From: Thereva unica
Taxonomy: Eukaryota > Arthropoda > Insecta > Diptera > Therevidae
Reading direction: 5' to 3'
NCBI GenBank assembly: GCA_949987705.1
Contig: OX465283.1
Coordinates: forward strand, 5,250,207-5,314,206
DNA length: 64,000 nucleotides
Part shown: positions 54,780-64,000 of the stretch, in pieces
How positions within the stretch are numbered: the first letter of the stretch is position 1
Layout of the letters: each line of letters begins with the position of its first letter
Notes under the pieces: model-generated
Databases searched by the model: none
What the model was told of the DNA's origin: nothing
Seen by the model: the letters and a program-made list of their open reading frames with translations, nothing else
Made by a program: the position numbers and the translations under genes

Positions 54780-55812
54780 GTCAATACTAATTGCACATAT
54801 ATAACAGAACGATGTGGCGTGGTGGTGGTGGCGACATGGTGGCAAAGGGGCACAATGGTGGTGTATAATAGCGCCTACAACGCTGCTAATTCTACATACC
54901 CCCGTGAATCCTTACAGTGACGTCAGAGCTGCCTAATGAAAGCCAACAATCACTCTAGTCGACATGTCTGTCCTGTATAGGTGCTACTCTACATGAAAGT
55001 AGAATAGGACCCACTAGGGTGAGGGGGTGTAGAGGGGGATCTGCAAACATGTCCCAAAAGTGATATACGATGGATGTGTATTGCCTTTGGTCCTTGCTAT
55101 CCTGATGGTTTTCCTCAAAATAAGAACACACGAGCAGCTCGGAAACGGTGCCACTTACTTTGATTTGTTATTCAGGGGGTGTTCTTTCAATTTTTGTCTT
55201 ATGACCTTAAAGTTTTGTCGATGTCATCGGTGATATTGGAAATATCATCAACGTTCCGTCGTCCTATGTGAATTGGAACATTTGTAAGCAATTTTCATCC
55301 CATTTCAAATGTAAATTGATGATAGTTAGAAAATAATGGGGTATTCAGTAAATTGTTTGATAACGGAGGGTTTGTAATATGCGGCATTTTCCGTTCAAAT
55401 TGTAAATCGATAACAAATTTAAGGTAAAGGTAGAAGGGAGGAGATACAACTTATTTAGGGGGAAGGTATGGGGTATTTTTCTGGAACAATAGTCGGAGTC
55501 TTTATAACCTTTATCAATTAGGTTCAAATCAGTCTTTGTTGTGGGCACTGTATTGTTAACAGCCTACTTTTTAGTAGGAGCAAGCAAGTTTCCACTGCTA
55601 TTGTATTAGACAATGGACTTCCAGGTACTCCTGACTTTAGTGCTTACCAAATAGCACTCGAACATCTTATCCGTTTTCGAGAAGCGACTACGATCCACAC
55701 TTTTGGCATGAAATTGCTGGAACTGAACCTCAGCCTTCACCGACACGACAACTTCATAATATCCAACACAAATAAAGCTATACTCGATGCGGACTTTCTC
55801 ACAAAGTTCGAA
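54780..55812. other. Non-coding stretch, nothing recognised
   Basis: No domain-bearing frame or repeat was recognised between the candidate exon and the MITE. Confidence 0.35.
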
Positions 55813-55816
55813 CTCA

Positions 55817-56038
55817 GGCCCCTGTGCTGAAAGTCGAGTCGTGTTTCGTGACAAGTCGTCCGAGTTCCAAAAAGTGAGGTTTCAATGGAATTACGACGTT
55901 CAGCACGCAGGCCTAGAGTGGAAATGCTAGGTTAAGTTTAGGCTGCTGTACTGAAAGTCGTGATTCGACTGAAACGTAACTTTCTTCAACTCAAACGACG
56001 TGTCGTGTCGTTACGACTCGACTTTCAGCACAGGGGCC
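55817..56038. mobile_element. MITE family A, copy 2, TSD TCA
   Basis: GGCCCCTGTGCTGAAAGTCG is matched inverted at 56038, with TCA directly outside both ends (55814-55816 and 56039-56041). A second internal inverted pair repeats the CTGAAAGTCG word in each half. It is the best-preserved member of the family seen at 27260 and 56850. Confidence 0.88.
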
Positions 56039-56149
56039 TCATACTCGATTTTAAAAATCGATAACTAGTTGACTCACAGACCAGTCTTCGGACTGACGTC
56101 TGTGCAACTGTTGAGAACAGAATCGAAAGCTTTGAATGTTAACTTCTTG

Positions 56150-56850
56150 GCAGGTATAAAGAAATGTTAACCAAGTACGCTTCCTTAACCAATCCCCTTA
56201 ATTTCGAACTACCGATTAAACACAATGTGCAACATCACATTGTTACTAATAGGCAATTAGCTTTAGTTACCGCTCGTAGAGTTCATTCTGATAAGCTCAG
56301 GGTGACGAAATTGGAGTTTGAACATATGATTCAACTATTTGTCGACCTTGTTCGTCTCCCGCAGCATCTCCACTTCATCTGGACCCTAAACAGGATACAA
56401 ATTAGGAGGGCTATTGTCGCCTTAATGCAGTCACAGTGCCGGATAGATATTCAAACCCGCACATTCACCATTTTTCTGTGAACGGATGCACGGCTTTCTC
56501 CAAGGTGGATTTGGTGCGTGCGAACCACAACATCCCCATTTTTTTTTATGTGACAGACTAGAGGCACAAGAAGACATACCTAAGGCTGCCTTAATAATAC
56601 CCTTTGGTCTGTTTGAGTTTACTCGCACGCCATTTGGGTTACGGAATGCAGCCCAGTCATATCAAAGATTTATGAATGAGACTTACACTTCATTTATGTC
56701 TACCCAGATAATATACTTATCGCTAATAGATCAAAGAACTGTTCAAACGGCTTAATAACTGGGTTAACCATAAAGTTATCAAAATGCGTTTTTGGGGTCA
56801 GTGAGATCAAGTTTTTGGGACATAGTATCGGCAAAGCGGGTGATGGAAGG
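56150..56850 (+). mobile_element. Ty3/gypsy pol relic (RT N-terminal half)
   Basis: VQHHIVTN and an ARRVHSDKLRVTKLEFEHMI stretch (56220-56330) form the region just before [31 protein letters not shown] and FGLRNAAQSYQRFMNE (56490-56690) form RT blocks 2-4. The catalytic box is disrupted. LSKCVFGV and EIKFLGHSIGKAG follow (56765-56840). Frameshifts and stops are frequent. The element is broken by MITE family A sequence at 56850. Confidence 0.85.
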
Positions 56851-57026
56851 AGTTGAAGAAAGTGACGTTTCAGCCGCATTACGATCTTCAGCACAAGATC
56901 CAAAGATTGAAATTTCTAGGTTTAGTTTTGGTTAAAAGTGCTAAAGGTGGTAATTCGACTGAAACATCACTTTCTTCAACTCAAACGACTTGTCACGCCA
57001 CACGACTTAACTTTCAGCATAGTGGA
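56850..57026. mobile_element. MITE family A, copy 3, left end missing
   Basis: AGTTGAAGAAAGTGACGTTT through AACTTTCAGCATAGTGG matches the inner and right part of the family A MITEs, including the internal inverted pair. The left terminus is absent and no target duplication is visible. It adjoins the gypsy relic. Confidence 0.75.
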
Positions 57027-57029
57027 CAG

Positions 57030-59460
57030 AGTATATGGACCTCGCCACTTTAACCAACCCACTAAACAGTGCTGGCAGTTGATTGTAGCTGTCGGTTCTG
57101 CGGAGCAGCTCCCAAAATTAGGGAGCATTTATGGTACCACGCTACAGCAAGAAGGAGATTGAATCTCGCGGCTCGCTTGCTTCCAGGTGCGAATCCCAAA
57201 TCGATTTTAGGCTAAAGACCTAATGAAATAGGTTGCACTTTCCGCTAAGATTTCTCCTTAAAGAATGTATTGGATTGCATGCCCGTGAAGATCTCAAAGT
57301 TTAAACCTCGTTTCGTGATGAATGTGCAAGATCCTGGGTTCTTTCTGAGATACCTGGGGGTGGACACATATAATACATGAAAGGCTTGAAAACCGGAAGA
57401 AGTGGATTCTAAGATGGAGCGATAGATAGTTACCCCAGCTGTTCAGCTAAGATGGGCATATCTTTCACGTGGATGCGTATGCTACACTGGCATAGACTAG
57501 TATGGGACTGCTGACTGAGCATCAGCTAGTTTCCAGGATATACTCCAGAGAACATGTGGTCAGATTGAGAATACCCTATAAAGGCCGCAGATGTGGAAAG
57601 AAGCAAACTAGCAGTAGGTGTAGATAAAAGCGGACGCTGAAAGAGCACCGTTTTATAACCGCTTTTGCGAAAAACGTTTACACAAGTATAGGGCAGTATG
57701 TTTAGAGTTACTATATGTAGATCCAAACTGTCATATTCAGGTAAAGATCATACGTCCTGGTTGTAGTCAGACCTAGTATTTCTAGTCTTGACGCACGATG
57801 TTAACCTCTACCATTGAAAGAAAGTGTATGGTGATATATCTCTTCGTGTCACAAAGTGGCTGCTGTACATTCTCCGTACGAGGGTTGAAAACCCAAAGAG
57901 ACAAACGAACATTTTTTACTGCAAATATCTCGGTCTCGGTCAGATACCGATACTTTTCTTACACGAATTTCGTAGGGGTTCATCTAAAATCACTCCTAGC
58001 AAGCTACTTTATACTTACGTAAACGTTTTTCTACTGTGACCTTCCAGCGACAATTGTGTCCCCGTTCTTGCATTGATCTATCACCTCCATCTACCTACGT
58101 CCAACCGCTTGATTGCAGCGAGAGACTTCAACTAGATATTATACGCCATCTTTGAAAATATTCCCGAACTCATTCTTAACGATTCTGAATATGAAAACGC
58201 TAAATTTCAACTCCTGAAATATGCTTCCACCATCGCACACCGGACGACATTCACTCAACTTCTGAGGGGATTAATTAGCTAAAATTCAACAATTCACGCC
58301 AACTCAGCTACGTCCGCAACAATACAATCTCAATACACAAAAACAGACTCCACGCTCCCTCGGCCACGACCAGCTCTCCCAAAACGAAGAATGCAAAATT
58401 CTTGGCATGCTCCTTAACATATGGCCCCATTCCCACTTATACAAAAGGGAATTTATTCCATCGATCGATTGGATTTCATGTCCGTCGAGTGGGACAGTGT
58501 CCTTCATATGCTGTTATTAACAGGAAATCCATGGGGACATTTGGAATAGCAGGAAACAGCATTCCCTAGAAGGTAGCAATGGCACAGGGAGCTTTCCCTA
58601 TGATGAGAAAAACAATAGTCATCCACAGCATAGGCATGTTGGAGTCATTCGGAGGCACTGAGCAAAATTATGTGATTATAAAAAAAGAGAAATTTTTGTA
58701 TCCTTAAAAAAGAAGATGAATAAATCTTGCATGATTTGTAAGACTTGAAATAAACAACAGTGAAGGCCGCGCGGTTGCGTAATATTTGGAAATACTTCGG
58801 ATCTTTGTGCGTAACTCGTGCCCTTCCTGCACTTGTTTACCACAGATTCTTTGTAGTTTTATTCTTGTAGCCGTATTGATTGAGCGTCATATGACTGGAA
58901 TGTTTATTTGACTAGATGTATTTTTAAACTTGTTGTAAGAAATGCTCTTGGAATGCTGTAACAGCTTCAATGCAATCCATGTGGTAGCCACCTTTTATTA
59001 TGTGATCTTAACACTTCCGGATAAATAATAATAAAATATCATGCACGTTAATTAGTTCTGTTTTTGTTAGTCTGTCCGTCTCACGGGAATGCAGTTTACT
59101 TTCGTGAAAAAGACATCTTTACTCAAGGGATTAATAATTCACGGTAGATTTGCTTTTATTTTTTCACGATCAACATTTATTTTAATAACAATCAACACGT
59201 GGTTTGAAATGTAACCAACTTCATTTCGAACCGTTCATTCACTGCGTAAATTGACATATGAAAACATACTTCGTTCTAAAAGCAAAAATGCGTGTGCTTA
59301 GACTGACTTCCAAGCATCTTCTTCTTTTAGTAACGTATAGGGTACACAAATACAGTCTACATATGTGACTTACATGTGTAGGCCAAGCCGACTAAACAAG
59401 ATCAGCAGCCTACCTAGAGATTGATCGATTAGACTAGTATGAGACCATATTTAGTTTAAG
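57030..59460. other. Region without a recognised gene
   Basis: Open stretches near 57798-58039 (+) and 58260-58600 (both strands) show no motif I can name; degraded retrotransposon sequence is possible. Confidence 0.35.
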
Positions 59461-59499
59461 CTTATCGATACCAAAGCTTTCGCCATCAAAATGCTCCCT

Positions 59500-59725
59500 A
59501 AAAAACTTTCATCCTAGCAAAGACCCGAACATTATCATAGTTTCCCCCACAAAAACCTTGTAACGAACCACGATTAGTTACTAGAATCCCTCTCCAAGAA
59601 ATTTAGAAAACAAATATTATAGTACTAGACCAAAGAAAGGTGTTCTATCTTTGAAAGCTTCCTTACGAAGCTTTAAAGCTTCCTACCCAGCAAAGCTTCA
59701 AAGCTTCCTACCCAGCAAAGCTTTC
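59500..59725. repeat. Degenerate tandem repeat, left part
   Basis: Words such as TTTCATCCTAGCAAAGAC and AAGCTTCCTACCCAGCAAAG recur at irregular spacing; a 25-bp unit is exactly doubled near 59670-59722. The same words reappear at 60711-60840, beyond the RTE fragment. Confidence 0.6.
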
Positions 59726-59918
59726 CGGCTATATTTTCAAACAATTCCACCAGGCTAAATTCCCAGACTCGTTCCAGAGAATTCATCTTTTCCGGTCCTC
59801 ACAGTGTCAAGGTGTATGACCCGACCGCTGCCAGACCAAGACCGACTACATTCCGAATACCACTGGGATGTTGCCCAGTCATTGCCGAGGTGTAGGATCC
59901 ACAATCTTCCAGGCAATA

Positions 59919-60715
59919 TTACTTAATAGGGTCGAGGTGTATGTCCCGAACATGAACCGACAGCATAACGTCGGTTGTAAGCACTTTGTTTTTTCCGCTT
60001 TGAATATCGTATAAGATGTCCGTTGCTTCTGCATCCGTGTCGGCGAAGACGGCGCTATCGTCGGCGAACATTAAGTCGGTTGCGAAGTTGATGTCTTTGT
60101 ATTGAACTCCGAGTCGTTCATCGAATCCTTCACGCATAATCGCGTATATCATAACGTTAAATAGAAGTGGCGAAGCGACGCCTCCTCGTCGGACACCCAT
60201 TTGAATCGGGAACTGCTCGGATAAGTCGCTTCGGACGCTGCTGGTTGAGCTATCGTACAACGCTTGGAGAAATCGGATTTGAAATCGATAAAAACACCGA
60301 TAGTTCGTTCGCAGCAACGAATTCTTTTTTCCATTAGCTGACGGAGAGCGATATGTGTGATATGCATCCTCGATGTGGCCTAAATCCCACTTGTTCTTTC
60401 CTGCTCATTTGCTCTCGATGTGCCTGTAGCCTCGATTGTATGATTTTCGTAAATACTTTGCCGACGATCGGAAAGAAGGCTGAAACCGCGATAATTCATG
60501 CATTCCCAAATGTAGCTCTTCATTGGCACAATGACAGCTTTCTTTCACGCCGGCGGGACACGATGCGAATGCCATATGTGTGATATGAGGACGTAGAGAT
60601 GTTGCAATAAGATATCACGTCCGGCTTTGATCATCTCGGCGGCTACTTGATCTACTCCCGGCGCTTTTCCACTTTTTAGCGATTTTATTGCCGTCGTCAC
60701 CTCGACAATTGTCCT
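59919..60715 (-). mobile_element. RTE-clade LINE reverse transcriptase fragment
   Basis: Minus-strand blocks: IKSLKSGKAPGVDQVAAEMI (60650-60700), NYRGFSLLSDR (60460-60500), VFIDFKSDFSKR (60260-60290), ALYDSSTSSVR with PIQMGVRRGGVASPLLFNVM (60140-60260), and DLMFADDSAVFADTDAEATD with KVLTTDV (59960-60080). The FADD catalytic box is intact, but frames shift several times and the G-V-R-Q-G-D motif is altered. No endonuclease or 3' tail is attached. Confidence 0.9.
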
Positions 60716-60860
60716 AGCAAAGACACGAACTTTGCCAAAAAAATCCCTTGCCTAAAGCTTTCATCCTTGCGAATGTACGAGCTTTATCAAAATTTTCCCT
60801 ATAAAGAAGCTTTCGACCTAGCGTAGGCATGAATCATACTCCTAAAAGCTCAAGCTCATA
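60711..60860. repeat. Degenerate tandem repeat, right part
   Basis: CCTAGCAAAGACACGAACTT and AAGCTTTCATCCTTGCGAAT continue the repeat words found at 59500-59725, so the RTE fragment probably split one array. Confidence 0.55.
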
Positions 60861-61073
60861 CAAGCATACATAGAAAGTCGCTCAGAATCACTCTGGCTAT
60901 ACTACTCCTGCGCAATTGGTAAAGATTTACGTAGTCAGCTTACGGCGCGCCATCTATAAGTGAGAGTTTTATCGAACTGAAACTAAGCTTCGAAGTGTTG
61001 AACGTGCGAGAAAGAAGGGGCTCTCCAGAACAAGGTGGAAAGATCTAGAATTTGGATAAGGGAAGAGCTTGGA

Positions 61074-61110
61074 TATATAAATGCAGTGGCAGCGGTATTG
61101 ACAGGCAGTT
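61074..61110 (+). promoter_or_regulatory. TATA box with downstream initiator-like word
   Basis: TATATAAA at 61074-61081 is followed about 30 bp later by GGCAGTTTT. The context could equally be the promoter inside a degraded LTR, since no coding exon follows. Confidence 0.3.
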
Positions 61111-61119
61111 TTGGATTAA

Positions 61120-62500
61120 AGAAAAGTGTTGAAAGTGTTCTAACTTATCAAAGTGACCTAAGGCGGAAAGTTGTAATTAAGTAGTGAAATAAAAAGCGGC
61201 AAATAGACGTTATTTTTATTTAATTAGTGAAGAATTGTGTTAGATGTTTTGTGTGATCATTTACGTGTATTCCTTAATATTAATCCTACGAATCTGTAAA
61301 AACGCAAAACAATACTTATCCCGGCATACACACGGTCGCCAGAGCCTCTTTTGTGATACAGGGGAGATCGAGGTGAAGGAAACAAGTTAGACATTAAGGT
61401 TGGGGAGGCTCTTGATTGCGCATCATAAATTTCTGAAAAGGATTATATTTATAGTTAAAATTTAGTCAAATATTTTTGGGTACTTGTGATACCAAATTCA
61501 TATAATAAGCAACGCCTAAGCAAATTTTATACGCAAAAATAATGTAGCAGTTTGTTTCCTGCTCCAGCTCTTCATACGTCCTCTAAGATACGTAAGAACG
61601 TAAAAACCCCATCCAATATTTATACATTATATCCAGCACTGCTCTCAGCATGGCCATACAATATAAACCTAAAAAGCATGATGGCCTGGCTCCGCTCCAC
61701 CGCCGTACGAAATCCAATTTCTCAAACTTGCCTCATCCCTTTTGGCACCATAAAATCTTTGCTTGAGTTCCATTCATTAGTTTCTGTCCTTGCCCCACAG
61801 TTCATGGCGGGCGGATCTCCACTTTTCCCGAAATTAAAAATTGAGCGATGGGCCGAAAACATTCTGATTAAATAATGGCGGCAAATCTGCAAAGCAGCAA
61901 ATTTTTAATTAATGGCTGCTGGCATTCGGCTCTGGTTCTCGCCATGGACTGCACGAGCACAGCAGAAGATTTTCATCTCGTTTTATTTTGTGTTTTCCCA
62001 TTTTTGTTTGCATTGAGGATAGCAAGGACGAGTGTTTTTTTTCGGGGCCTGATGCGTTGCGAAATTCTTTCTAAACTCGGTTTGTTTAATATAGCGCGTG
62101 CTGAACGCGTGTTAGAATGTGTGGCGCCTGCCTGTGGCGGGGTGAGGTGCTCAGAATTATGGCGTGCCGAGCGATTTATCTTACACTCCCGGTCGAGGAG
62201 GATCATTCGCGCTGCAAATCTTGCTAAAAAATTAGAATTTATTGCTTTAATGAACTTCTGGAAATGCTAATCTCCACTCTGGCCTTGGCCATAAACTTCT
62301 GACCGTTGCTTACGTCTCGGGACTTATGGGCCATTTCTAAGAGCAGTTTGAGTGGTGTGGAGTTGTTATGCATTAAAATATGACTAACAAATCTGATTTG
62401 TTGCTGTGCTTCATCAATCTACTCTTTTTTATCGTCGAAAGCACTTACTTTTTCCTCCAGATTTCACTTTGAAGCGATCGATTGTAAAAATAGATTTTTT
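61120..62500. other. Non-coding region, nothing firmly recognised
   Basis: Two consecutive open frames (61552-61875, 61875-62270) lack domains. The stretch 61830-62000 is rich in TAAT-like words and looks more like regulatory DNA than protein, which is impression only. Confidence 0.3.
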
Positions 62501-62560
62501 GTGTGAAAGACTAGCTCAGGTCAGGAGCTTAGGTTTAGTGGATGTTTGACTGAGGTTTTG

Positions 62561-63532
62561 GGATCTACACCTCGACACGGTCAGGGAAAGATTGTGGGAT
62601 CTACACCTCGACACGGCCTGGGAAAGATTGTGGGATCTACACCGCGACACGGTCTGGGAAAGATTGCGGGATCTACAACTAGACATAGTCTGGGAAAGAT
62701 TGTGGGATCTACACCTCGACACGGTCTGAGAAGGGTTGTGGGATCTACACCTCGACACGGTCTGAGAAGGGTTGTGGGATCTACACCTCGACACGGTCAG
62801 GGAAAGATTGTGGGATCTACACCTCGACACGGCCTGGGAAAGATTGTGGGATCTACACCTCGACACGGTCTGGGAAAGATTGCGGGATCTACAACTAGAC
62901 ATAGTCTGGGAAAGATTGTGGGATCTACACCTCGACACGGTCTGAGAAGGGTTGTGGGATCTACACCTCGACACGGTCAGGGAAAGATTGTGGGACCTAC
63001 ACCTCGACACGGTCTGGAAAAAATTGTGGGATCTACAGCTCCACACGGTCTGGGAGAAATTGTGGGATCTACACTTCGACATAGTCTGGGAAAGATTGTG
63101 GGATCTACACCTCGACACGGTCTGAGAAGGGTTGTGGGATCTTCACCTCGACACGGTCAGGGAAAGATTGTGGGACCTACACCTCGACACGGTCTGGAAA
63201 AAATTGTGGGATCTGCAGCCCCACACGGTCTGGGAGAGATTGTGGGATCTACACCTCGACATAGTCTGGGAAAGATTGTGGGATCTACACCTCGGCACGG
63301 TCTGAGAAGGGTTGTGGGATCTACACCTCGACACGGTCTGAGAAGGGTTGTGGGATCTACACCTCGACACGGTCTGGGAAAGAATATGGTATCTACACCT
63401 CGACACGGTCTGGGAAAGATTGCGGGATCTACAGTTCAACACGGTCTGGGAGAGATTGTGGGATCTACAACTAGACACGGTCTGAAAAATATTATGGGAT
63501 CTACACCTCGACACGATGTGGGAACGATTTTC
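62561..63532. repeat. 36-bp minisatellite, 27 copies
   Basis: Unit GGATCTACACCTCGACACGG continues to 36 bp and repeats 27 times without a frame-breaking indel. On the + strand the units translate to GSTPRHGLGKIV and variants (open frame 62546-63658, 370 codons). On the minus strand they translate to SRCRSHNLSQTV and variants (63118-62516 and 63589-63143). Variants such as GQGKIV, SLGKIV and GLRRVV recur in blocks of five or six units, so amplification was in higher-order steps. No signal peptide, splice context or flanking conserved sequence supports a gene, so it is recorded as a repeat. Confidence 0.9.
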
Positions 63533-63829
63533 GGATGTACTTGGAGCTTGGAGAGGGATTTCACTTGTGTCCAATACATTTTCCGGCACAGGGTGCTTTC
63601 CCCAGAGAGTATAGGAGATCTAATGCTACTATTTCCCCGGAAGGTCCTCAAACTTTGATAAGGGAGAGAGCAGCCTTGTTTGTTTATTAGAGCTGTTCAA
63701 GTTCTACTGTCTTACCTTTGCCTCCATGTCTCCTTTTCTTTTGTAAAACATGTGTTGGTGCCCCTGGCGGGTAAAATCCACTTGTATGCCGCTACAAAAA
63801 ATTGTATGACACCGTGACGGCATATAGTA

Positions 63830-64000
63830 ATATTTGTCCTGAGTTAAGTTGAATTAATTTGTGTTAAGCGTTGGGTTGGCGTTGAGTTAAGAGAAGGTAA
63901 GAGTTGAGTTTAGATAAGTGTAATTGCCTTAAGTTGAGCTCAGGGTGGGTTTAAAAGTTTAGCTAAGGGTTGAGTTAAGGGTTAATTTTAGGTTAGACAA
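63830..64000. repeat. Degenerate GAGTTAAG-type repeat at right edge
   Basis: GTTGAGTTAAG, GGGTTGAGTTAAGG and similar words recur with loose spacing up to the window end. Confidence 0.6.

Noticed and set aside
57150..57195. tRNA-like word GGTGCGAATCCC
   Set aside because: No cloverleaf can be drawn around it.
61552..62270. Two consecutive + strand frames (107 and 131 codons)
   Set aside because: They show no domain, overlap an antisense frame, and the DNA looks non-coding.
62561..63532. CRISPR array
   Set aside because: The units are contiguous with no unique spacers, and the genome is eukaryotic.
62516..63589. Long antisense frames over the minisatellite as a Cys/Ser-rich protein gene
   Set aside because: A 36-bp unit without stops automatically stays open in several frames; no independent coding evidence exists.

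Overview
This window is eukaryotic nuclear DNA from an insect, most likely a fly (Diptera). The evidence is short GT-AG introns, AT-rich spacers, a typical insect GMC oxidoreductase gene, and a dense set of insect-type transposons (R1, RTE and jockey/CR1-like LINEs, Ty3/gypsy, PIF/Harbinger, hAT and a Helitron helicase relic). No prokaryotic, rRNA or tRNA features were found. The species cannot be named from the sequence.

Only two host genes can be supported. One is a serine-rich protein of unknown function (exons 21581-21683 and 30535-31166, separated by an 8.85 kb intron that holds LINE and MITE debris). The other is a complete four-exon secreted GMC oxidoreductase of about 616 residues (47338-49383, + strand). 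Candidate promoters or non-coding 5' exons lie near 15220, 40916 and 54336. They are inferred only from core-promoter-like words and splice donors.

The rest is a layered transposon landscape. From the left: LINE relics (1-1420, 4450-4975), a Helitron helicase relic (4990-5420), nested MITEs (7012-8084) and a LINE RNase H relic (8200-8800). Next is an apparently intact PIF/Harbinger transposon (8927-12043, TSD TTA, two intact convergent genes) sitting inside an older inverted-repeat element. Several Harbinger-like MITEs follow, one of them inside another (17459-18305). The intron of the serine-rich gene carries R1 fragments in both orientations and at least four MITEs. The 32-39 kb stretch holds two 3' copies of a CR1/jockey-like LINE, a poly-A insertion with a perfect 12-bp target duplication, and an RTE element lacking most of its reverse transcriptase.

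An R1-clade LINE (41.9-47.2 kb, minus) is split within its endonuclease by a hAT transposon (44154-47179, 8-bp TSD). This composite lies immediately 5' of the GMC gene. Eighty bases 3' of the GMC stop codon is a TA-flanked, nearly perfect palindrome of 1.5 kb with arms of about 680 bp, which could fold into a long hairpin RNA if transcribed by read-through. The right part holds another LINE RNase H end, Ty3/gypsy leader and RT fragments, more MITE copies, an RTE RT fragment and a 27-copy 36-bp minisatellite that is open in frame on both strands (62561-63532).
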